A stretch of 11,222 bases of DNA, taken from contig DDWA01000022.1 of the NCBI GenBank assembly GCA_002345425.1, forward strand, positions 1 to 11,222. The letters run 5' to 3'. Numbering within the stretch: the stretch's first letter is position 1; every line of letters starts with the position of its first letter. The DNA is from Caryophanales bacterium UBA2298 (lineage in GTDB: Bacteria; Bacillota_I; Bacilli_A; Izemoplasmatales; Hujiaoplasmataceae). Below, piece by piece: positions 6,860 to 11,222 of this stretch. The position numbers and the translations under genes were made by a program. The notes under the pieces were generated by a model, which saw nothing but the letters and a program-made list of their open reading frames with translations, was not told the origin of the DNA and searched no databases.

Positions 6860-6878
6860 TAATAAAACTTGTATATAT
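6848..6878 (+). promoter_or_regulatory. Shared ECF-like promoter element, copy 2 (sigma gene)
   Basis: AGAAA at 6850-6854 and TTGTATATAT at 6869-6878 are 14 nt apart, followed by GTTTGTAAGTAAG. Blocks and spacing are identical to those before the membrane protein and the lipoprotein genes. Its location before the sigma gene suggests autoregulation, a common property of ECF sigma operons. Confidence 0.65.
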
Positions 6879-6915
6879 GTTTGTAAGTAAGATTGCTTTC
6901 AAAACAACCGTTCTG

Positions 6916-6924
6916 TGATAGAAT
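6916..6924 (+). promoter_or_regulatory. Extended -10 promoter, probable basal promoter of the sigma operon
   Basis: TGA then TAGAAT (6919-6924) forms an extended -10. No convincing -35 is present. It would give a short leader ending at the sigma start and could supply basal sigma factor and its regulator, with the upstream element adding induced expression. Confidence 0.45.
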
Positions 6925-6951
6925 ATAACTTGAAGAAAGGTTGTGATAAAC

Positions 6952-7488
6952 TTGAATGATAACGAATTGATAATAAAGATTCTTGATGGTGATAAAGATC
7001 TCTATGCTAAGATCATGGATAAGTATCACAACGAATTATTCAAATATGTCTATAACATGGTTAATAATTATAATGAAACTGAAGATTTGTTGCAGGAGAT
7101 ATTCTTTAAACTTTATAAACATTTAAAAAAGTTTGATTCAAGTAAATCGTCTTTTAGAACCTGGATGTACAGGGTAAGTAAGAATTATGTATTAAATTAC
7201 TTAAAGTCAAGCAAAAAACGCATGAGCAACGCTTCAGTTGAATATAATGATGATATTAATCAAGCGTCAGAAAATATTGAAGAACAAGCTGTTAACGATG
7301 AAAGAATCAATTTAATCATTAAGGCGATGGGAAAGTTATTAAAACCAAAACATTATGAGATTATGCATCTATACTATTTTAGTAATTTAACAGTTAAAGA
7401 AATCAGTGAAACTTTAGAAATACCTGATAAAACAGTTTATAAAGCAATAAATACAAGTATTGAAAAGATTAAAAAGGAGGTGGCATAA
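6952..7488 (+). CDS. ECF-type RNA polymerase sigma factor
   Basis: A 178-residue sigma-70-family protein of the ECF class, with only regions 2 and 4. Region 2 is at about 18-88: ETEDLLQEIFFKLYKHL is the core-binding 2.2 helix, and SFRTWMYRVSKNYVLNYLK is the -10 recognition and melting part. A variable linker spans 91-118. Region 4 is at about 119-176, with the helix-turn-helix LTVKEISETLEIPDKTVYKA for the -35. TTG 6952 is preferred: the near-perfect anti-16S match AAAGGttGTGAT (6936-6947) ends four bases before it, and the protein then starts MNDNELI like many ECF factors. GTG 6943 is an in-frame alternative but would lie inside that SD. Its TAA directly abuts the ATG of the membrane protein that follows. 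The subfamily is not recognised. It would direct polymerase to the element found before three genes here. Confidence 0.92.
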   Translation: MNDNELIIKILDGDKDLYAKIMDKYHNELFKYVYNMVNNYNETEDLLQEIFFKLYKHLKKFDSSKSSFRTWMYRVSKNYVLNYLKSSKKRMSNASVEYNDDINQASENIEEQAVNDERINLIIKAMGKLLKPKHYEIMHLYYFSNLTVKEISETLEIPDKTVYKAINTSIEKIKKEVA

Positions 7489-8583
7489 ATGGAAAAACTC
7501 AATCGTAAAATTGATCCTAGTAGAATTGAATTAGCAAAGATTAATACTATTGATAATGTAATGGACCGAATCAACAGTGAAAAGACGTTTTTGTCTTTCT
7601 TTAAACCGATTAAAGCGAAGTTCGCTCTGATGGTTTTTAGCGTTTTATTATTGGTTGCGGTAATCTTTGCGACTAATTTAACCAATCCACCGACACCGCC
7701 GACACTGACAGAATTTCAAACTAAAAAACTAGTTGAAACATCATATATGTCAGCTTCAATCATTTCTAATGTTGTGGTAAATACAACTACACCGCTTAGT
7801 TTCACTGAATTTATGCCACTAGCAGAAAGTGAAACTGAGTTTGAAAAGAATATCGATGATTTTAATTCTTATTTTAATATGTTAAAGGTCTTTATCGATG
7901 ATCAATCATTTTTAGATAATGCTATCTTTGAAACTTTAGAAGATTCCGATTATGATTATAAGATTAGTTACTTGGTTGAAGGAAAAGAATATATCTTCTT
8001 ATTAACCTTCAGTAAAACAGGAGCTATTACCGGAGAAATAACTATTGGCGATAAAGTGTTGCTTGTTGAAGGTGATTATAAAGAAACTGAAAATAGTTAT
8101 GAACTTGAGTTAATCGCAAGAAGAAATAATGATTATATCGAAATTGAGTATCAAAGTGAAACAGAAGATGAAATTGAAAAGTCTTATCATATAAAACAAT
8201 TCATCAATGGCATCGAAAGTGAAAAAGAAATATCAATTAAAAGTAGTGATGAAGAAGTAACCGTAGAAATATCACAAGGCGAAGATAGTTATTCGTTAGA
8301 GAAGTATTCAGAAAATGGTGTTACAGTTTACTTTTTAGAATATGAAGTTAATAATCTAGAAGGTGAAGTATATATCACTGAAACTGTGGATGAATTTGGT
8401 AAAACAATTTACCGTTATCATATTTCAGAAGGTGAAATCGAAAAGGATATTGATTTAGATGATCCTGATGAAGAAGACGAAGATGATGATGAAGATGGAG
8501 AAGATGAAGACGAAGATGATGATGATGATGATGAAAATGATGAATTATTAGTACTTTCTAGTAATTTGATAAATATTATTTAA
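7489..8583 (+). CDS. Putative anti-sigma factor, single-pass membrane protein with acidic outer domain
   Basis: A 364-residue protein: a short cytoplasmic part (1-43, Lys/Arg-rich, no His/Cys zinc motif), one membrane helix (about 44-62), a Pro/Thr-rich link (63-75), an outer domain (about 76-318) rich in beta-strand-like repeats, and a C-terminal acidic tract (324-352, 26 of 29 residues Asp or Glu) with a hydrophobic tail. It starts on the base after the sigma stop, with a strong SD AAGGAGGTGG inside the sigma gene, so the two are coupled. Position and topology fit an anti-sigma factor that holds the sigma at the membrane until an outside signal arrives. The N-terminal domain does not look like a zinc-binding anti-sigma domain, so the role is inferred from context. 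The outer domain is paralogous to the lipoprotein at 8686. No family is recognised. Confidence 0.85.
   Translation: MEKLNRKIDPSRIELAKINTIDNVMDRINSEKTFLSFFKPIKAKFALMVFSVLLLVAVIFATNLTNPPTPPTLTEFQTKKLVETSYMSASIISNVVVNTTTPLSFTEFMPLAESETEFEKNIDDFNSYFNMLKVFIDDQSFLDNAIFETLEDSDYDYKISYLVEGKEYIFLLTFSKTGAITGEITIGDKVLLVEGDYKETENSYELELIARRNNDYIEIEYQSETEDEIEKSYHIKQFINGIESEKEISIKSSDEEVTVEISQGEDSYSLEKYSENGVTVYFLEYEVNNLEGEVYITETVDEFGKTIYRYHISEGEIEKDIDLDDPDEEDEDDDEDGEDEDEDDDDDDENDELLVLSSNLINII
8461..8544 (+). repeat. GAT/GAA/GAC triplet repeat coding the acidic tail
   Basis: About 28 consecutive codons are almost all GAT, GAA or GAC, encoding the Asp/Glu tract of the putative anti-sigma factor, including six consecutive GAT codons. 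Such a simple sequence could gain or lose codons by slippage without breaking the frame. Confidence 0.8.
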
Positions 8584-8596
8584 ATATTTTAAAATA

Positions 8597-8622
8597 AAAG
8601 GAGAAATTTCGGTTTCTTCTTT
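8597..8622 (+). terminator. Weak hairpin, possible terminator overlapping the next promoter
   Basis: AAAGGAGAAA (8597-8606) pairs with TTTCTTCTTT (8613-8622), with one G-U pair and a TTTCGG loop. Only a broken T-run follows (TTTGTATATATT), so termination may be partial. The 5' arm contains the AGAAA block of promoter copy 3. Confidence 0.45.
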
Positions 8623-8630
8623 GTATATAT
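8600..8630 (+). promoter_or_regulatory. Shared ECF-like promoter element, copy 3 (lipoprotein gene)
   Basis: AGAAA at 8602-8606 and TTGTATATAT at 8621-8630 are 14 nt apart, followed by TAGTGTAAGTAA. The 22 bases from 8621 match copy 1 at 20 positions and copy 2 at 19. The leader from here to the ATG at 8686 would be about 45-50 nt. Confidence 0.65.
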
Positions 8631-8685
8631 TAGTGTAAGTAACAAATTAAATAAAATTTAGATAAATTAAAGGAGAGTAACAATT

Positions 8686-9789
8686 ATGAAAAAATTATTA
8701 GGAATTTTTGTTTTAGCATTTATGGCTTTAGGAATCACTGCTTGTGCAGCTACGCCAACGGCGGCTACATTATCAAGCGAACAATCACTAGCCTCTATGG
8801 CTTATCTATCATCAAACTTTTTAAGTTTGAATAATGATACAACTTCAGATCCATTAGCTTTTAAATTAGCTGATGAAACATTAGAAGTTGAAGAAGAATT
8901 AGAAACAGTAAATGAATACTTAGAATTATTAAAAGCTTTCATGGAAAATGGTGCAACTGAGTTTGCCCAATTACAAGAACAAGCATCTGACAGAGCTGAG
9001 TATACTTATATGCTCAACATAACTGTTGCTGAAGAAGTATATGTACTTTATTATAATGTTGATGTGGAAACATCTGAAATTTCAGGTATCTTCATAATAA
9101 ATGATGAAGAATATACTATTGAAGCATACAATAATTTAGATGACAAAGAAGAATTTGAAGATGACGACGACGATGATGAAGACGATGAAGACGAATATGA
9201 TGACAAAGATGGTTATGAAGAAGATGACGATGACGACGCAGATGATATGTCATTAACAAAGATGTCCGATGTAACTACTACAGAAGAAGAAACAACTACT
9301 ACTACTGAAGAAGAAGTTACAACTGACTCAACTTCAGGAGCTACAGTAGTTGAAAGTGATGATTTAGAAAAGAAAATGGTTCTTATTGCTAGAAATGGCG
9401 ACAACTATATTGAAATGACTTATAAAGTTGAAACTGAAGGTGAAGAAACAGAAACTAAGTTTGAAATGGAAACTTTCATCAATGGTGTTGAAAAAGAAAT
9501 CGCTGTTGAAATTAAGATTGAAAACAAAGAATATAAAGTTGAAGTTCAAGATGGCGAAAATACTTATGACTTCAAACGTGAAGTTGAAAACGATGGAGTT
9601 AAATATGAATTAGAATATGAAGTTAATGGTGTAGAAGGCGAAATTCAAATCTTTGAAACTACTAATGACTTAGGCGAAACAGTTTATGTTTATAAAATTG
9701 AAGAAGAAGGTCAATACAAAGAAGTTGAAATGGAAGATGACGATGACGATGAAGAAGATGACGTTGAGGATCAAGCGTTCTTAATGTAA
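8686..9789 (+). CDS. Acidic lipoprotein, paralogue of the anti-sigma outer domain
   Basis: A 367-residue exported protein. It has a signal peptide with lipobox ITAC, lipidated Cys at residue 20, then a Thr/Ala-rich start. A first module (about 36-150) precedes an acidic tract (152-186, 28 of 35 Asp or Glu), a Thr/Glu linker (about 190-216), a second module (about 226-345) and a final acidic tract (346-362). It aligns end to end with the outer part of the 7489-8583 product: for example LIARNGDNYIEMTY against LIARRNNDYIEIEY, and FINGVEKE against FINGIESE. The acidic and Thr-rich middle is extra. SD AGGAG at 8671-8675 lies ten bases before the ATG. It is probably anchored on the outer face of the membrane. 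Cation binding, trapping of cationic peptides, or competition with the sensor domain are inferences; the family is not recognised. Confidence 0.88.
   Translation: MKKLLGIFVLAFMALGITACAATPTAATLSSEQSLASMAYLSSNFLSLNNDTTSDPLAFKLADETLEVEEELETVNEYLELLKAFMENGATEFAQLQEQASDRAEYTYMLNITVAEEVYVLYYNVDVETSEISGIFIINDEEYTIEAYNNLDDKEEFEDDDDDDEDDEDEYDDKDGYEEDDDDDADDMSLTKMSDVTTTEEETTTTTEEEVTTDSTSGATVVESDDLEKKMVLIARNGDNYIEMTYKVETEGEETETKFEMETFINGVEKEIAVEIKIENKEYKVEVQDGENTYDFKREVENDGVKYELEYEVNGVEGEIQIFETTNDLGETVYVYKIEEEGQYKEVEMEDDDDDEEDDVEDQAFLM
9139..9246 (+). repeat. Asp/Glu triplet repeat in the lipoprotein gene
   Basis: A run of GAT, GAC and GAA codons encodes the central acidic tract. A shorter similar run lies at 9721-9771 near the 3' end. 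The mixture of synonymous codons is greater than in the run of the neighbouring gene, which may reduce slippage. Confidence 0.75.
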
Positions 9790-9806
9790 GACCTCTTTTC
9801 CTTGAT

Positions 9807-9842
9807 AAATGCTAGCTTAAAAAAAGCTAGCATTTTCTTTAG
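9807..9842 (+). terminator. Rho-independent terminator after the lipoprotein gene
   Basis: A perfect 12-bp stem, AAATGCTAGCTT (9807-9818) with AAGCTAGCATTT (9824-9835), has an AAAAA loop and a T-rich 3' side. It closes the sigma/lipoprotein region. Confidence 0.9.
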
Positions 9843-9850
9843 ACAGATAT

Positions 9851-9879
9851 TTGAAAAAGTTAATGGTTTAGGTTATAAT
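9851..9879 (+). promoter_or_regulatory. Sigma-A promoter of the acetyltransferase gene
   Basis: TTGAAA (9851-9856) and TATAAT (9874-9879) are 17 bp apart, close to consensus. Transcription should start near 9886, about 17 bases before the GTG. Confidence 0.85.
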
Positions 9880-9902
9880 GTTGATTGTAAGAGGTGATAA
9901 AG

Positions 9903-10430
9903 GTGAAATTTTTAAAAGACAATACAATAGTTGATATTATGGAAGCAAAACCTGAAGATGCAGAAGAACTTTTAGAATTATTCAAAAAGGTTGGTTCGGA
10001 ATCTACTAATTTGATTATGGATCATAATGGTTTAGATATATCTTTAGAAGAAGAAAGAAAATATTTAAAAGAAGCTAATGAAGCTATTACTACTAAACAT
10101 TTCGTGGCGAAAGTCGATGGTAAGATTGTTGGCGATTGCGGAATTAAAGGTCATAAAGCATCAAAGACTAAACATAATGTTGATTTAGGCATCTCAGTTT
10201 TAAAAGAATTTTGGAATAAGGGTTTAGGAACGATTCTTTTAGAACATACTGTGAATTACGCAAGAATAACTGCGGAAATTAAAAATGTTTATTTAGAAGT
10301 AAGAGAAGATAATGATTTTGCGATAAAACTTTATGAAAAACTAGGATTTAAAAAAGTAGGAGTAATGCCTGACAAGATTTTTCTTGATGGTAAGTACTAT
10401 GATGAATTAATCTATTTGTTACAGATATAA
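9903..10430 (+). CDS. GNAT-family N-acetyltransferase
   Basis: A 175-residue single-domain GNAT protein that would transfer an acetyl group from acetyl-CoA to an amine. Strand 4 (about 93-99) leads into the pyrophosphate-binding loop WNKGLGT (104-110), and the C-terminal LEVREDNDFAIKLYEKLGFKKVG (about 131-153) is the classic late GNAT motif, including the Asn and Tyr of motif B. The substrate cannot be deduced; the closest impression is the RimI-like or general small-molecule branch. GTG 9903 is preferred over the in-frame GTG 9894 because AAGAGGTGAT (9889-9898) then serves as SD at normal spacing. It has its own promoter and terminator and so is monocistronic. Confidence 0.9.
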   Translation: MKFLKDNTIVDIMEAKPEDAEELLELFKKVGSESTNLIMDHNGLDISLEEERKYLKEANEAITTKHFVAKVDGKIVGDCGIKGHKASKTKHNVDLGISVLKEFWNKGLGTILLEHTVNYARITAEIKNVYLEVREDNDFAIKLYEKLGFKKVGVMPDKIFLDGKYYDELIYLLQI

Positions 10431-10441
10431 GAAGTTTTTGA

Positions 10442-10475
10442 CCTATAAGTTTAGTATATTATAGGCCTTTTTTTT
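10442..10475 (+). terminator. Rho-independent terminator after the acetyltransferase gene
   Basis: CCTATAA (10442-10448) pairs with TTATAGG (10459-10465) and is followed by eight T residues. The stem is short (7 bp) but the T-run is good. Confidence 0.75.
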
Positions 10476-10512
10476 GCTTATAAAATTTTACTTTTTACAG
10501 GTGAGATTTTGT

Positions 10513-10541
10513 TTGGTAAATCAATTATTTTATGTTATAAT
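10513..10541 (+). promoter_or_regulatory. Promoter of the HExxH protein gene
   Basis: TTGGTA (10513-10518) is 17 bp from an extended -10, TGT then TATAAT (10536-10541). It lies inside the upstream open part of the frame, which shows that the frame before 10582 is not coding. Confidence 0.8.
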
Positions 10542-10581
10542 ACCAAAGGTTAAAAAAAATGATAATACTAAGGAGGTTAAA

Positions 10582-11076
10582 ATGCTAAGTGTAGAATTAC
10601 TACAACAATTTGAAGATCGAATCGCCAAGAAGCAAAAACGTAAACCAGCTGAAGTAATAGTAGGAAACTTTCCTAAAGGCTTAGAAACTATTATTTCAAT
10701 GTATGGAAGAGATAATCACCAAATCATTATGAATAGTGCGGTAATGCCTTCTGTTAATGATGTTGAATTAGTTGCGACTATCTTACATGAAGGACGTCAT
10801 GCTTATCAATGGATCCAGATAAATAACCCTGATAAATCTAAAGAAAGTAAAGAATTACTTAATAGATGGAAAGATGAATTCTTAAACTACGAACAGGAAT
10901 TAGCTAATCAAAATGATCCTTTATACTTAAATCTAGCGATTGAAGTAGATGCGGTTGCTTATGCAGCTTTAAACATTTACAATATGACTAAGTTACAACT
11001 TTCGATTGATCCAAAAATGAAAGAACTTGTCCTGCAAAGGCAAGAAGAAATTAAGAAAACTGAAGATATTTTTTAA
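10582..11076 (+). CDS. Small HExxH putative zinc metalloprotease-like protein
   Basis: A 164-residue cytoplasmic protein without signal peptide or membrane helix. H69-E70-G71-R72-H73 is an HExxH zinc-binding motif in a predicted helix (TILHEGRHAYQ), and E121 in AIEVDAVAYA, about 48 residues on, could be the third ligand, as in small gluzincin-like domains. This suggests a minimal metallopeptidase or a domain derived from one; activity is not shown and the target is unknown. The frame is open back to 10474, but ATG 10582 follows a perfect AAGGAGG at 10570-10576 and a promoter lies at 10513-10541. It is bounded by its own terminator and so is probably monocistronic. Confidence 0.85.
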   Translation: MLSVELLQQFEDRIAKKQKRKPAEVIVGNFPKGLETIISMYGRDNHQIIMNSAVMPSVNDVELVATILHEGRHAYQWIQINNPDKSKESKELLNRWKDEFLNYEQELANQNDPLYLNLAIEVDAVAYAALNIYNMTKLQLSIDPKMKELVLQRQEEIKKTEDIF

Positions 11077-11078
11077 AT

Positions 11079-11117
11079 AAAAAATCCCGAAAAATTAAAC
11101 TAGGGATTTTTTCTTTA
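11079..11117 (+). terminator. Rho-independent terminator after the HExxH gene
   Basis: AAAAAATCCC (11079-11088) pairs with GGGATTTTTT (11103-11112) around a 14-nt loop. The A/T-symmetric stem might work in both directions. Confidence 0.85.
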
Positions 11118-11152
11118 TTTTACTTTTTACTTATAGATTTTATTCTTATATT

Positions 11153-11161
11153 TGATATAAT
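11153..11161 (+). promoter_or_regulatory. Extended -10 promoter of the rubredoxin gene
   Basis: TGA followed by TATAAT (11156-11161) is an extended -10; the -35 region is weak. It lies about 32 bases before the ATG at 11194. Confidence 0.65.
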
Positions 11162-11193
11162 AAGTATAGAAACTTTATAGGAGGAATTAATTT

Positions 11194-11222
11194 ATGAAAT
11201 ATGTATGTGACGTATGCGGCTA
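11194..11222 (+). CDS. Rubredoxin-type N-terminus (partial, cut by the window end)
   Basis: Only nine codons plus two bases are visible, reading MKYVCDVCG and then probably Tyr. This matches the start of rubredoxin or a rubredoxin domain, where the CxxCG knuckle gives the first two of four cysteine ligands to a single iron. AGGAGG at 11179-11184 lies nine bases before the ATG, and an extended -10 lies further upstream. It would be a small electron carrier or part of an oxygen/peroxide defence protein such as rubrerythrin or a rubredoxin fusion; the missing part decides. It fits an anaerobic lifestyle. Confidence 0.7.

Noticed and set aside
9213..9549. Minus-strand open frames rich in Ser or Phe opposite the lipoprotein gene
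   Set aside because: They are the reverse reading of Asp/Glu/Thr/Lys codons in a clear plus-strand gene, with no SD or promoter.
10474..10581. N-terminal extension of the HExxH protein
   Set aside because: It contains the preceding terminator tail and a strong promoter, while a perfect SD lies before ATG 10582.
10486..11130. TTTTACTTTTTAC repeated at 10486-10498 and 11118-11130, both upstream of promoters
   Set aside because: Simple T-rich sequence in AT-rich intergenic DNA at different distances from the -10; most likely coincidence.
1..11222. CRISPR arrays, tRNA or rRNA genes, insertion sequences, prophage or defence genes
   Set aside because: No regularly spaced repeats, no cloverleaf-like segments, no transposase or integrase motifs and no att-like repeats were seen.
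1..11222. Alternative genetic code with TGA as Trp
   Set aside because: All Trp codons seen are TGG, and all genes end at TAA or TAG without internal TGA, which fits the standard bacterial code, although no gene here uses TGA as stop.

Overview
The window looks like the chromosome of a low-GC, anaerobic, fermentative member of the Firmicutes/Mollicutes side of the tree. The evidence is the strong AT bias, GGAGG-type ribosome binding sites, sigma-A-like TATAAT promoters, short hairpin-plus-T terminators, a ferredoxin-linked 2-oxoacid oxidoreductase, a phosphotransbutyrylase/butyrate kinase pair and the start of a rubredoxin. All complete genes end in TAA or TAG and every Trp codon is TGG, so nothing suggests the TGA=Trp code of Mycoplasma or Spiroplasma. 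An Izemoplasma/Acholeplasma/Haloplasma-like or erysipelotrichial organism would fit, but the genus is a guess. All confident genes are on the + strand.

Region 1 (1-1000) holds a lone membrane protein with an Asn-rich cytoplasmic linker and an exported C-terminal domain, with its own promoter and terminator.

Region 2 (1000-6390) is one tightly packed operon: P-loop ATPase, 2x[4Fe-4S] ferredoxin subunit, then the alpha, beta and gamma subunits of a VorB-type 2-oxoacid:ferredoxin oxidoreductase, then ptb and buk. Together they would convert branched-chain 2-oxoacids to acyl-CoA plus reduced ferredoxin, exchange CoA for phosphate, and make ATP plus a free branched-chain or butyrate-type acid. 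The operon ends at a 12-bp hairpin terminator.

Region 3 (6390-9840) is the most interesting part. It holds a small four-helix membrane protein, an ECF-type sigma factor, a single-pass membrane protein directly abutting it (putative anti-sigma factor), and a lipoprotein. The outer domain of the putative anti-sigma factor and the lipoprotein are paralogues along their whole length, and both carry extreme Asp/Glu tracts. Upstream of the membrane protein, the sigma gene and the lipoprotein lies the same bipartite element, AGAAA then 14 nt then TTGTATATAT, with identical spacing in all three. This looks like the autoregulated promoter of the encoded sigma factor, and so a compact envelope-stress regulon whose output includes a released copy of its own sensor domain.

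Region 4 (9840-11222) contains three separately promoted genes: a GNAT acetyltransferase, a small HExxH protein and the truncated start of a rubredoxin. No tRNA, rRNA, CRISPR array, insertion sequence or prophage signature was seen, and no gene-free stretch exceeds 300 bases.
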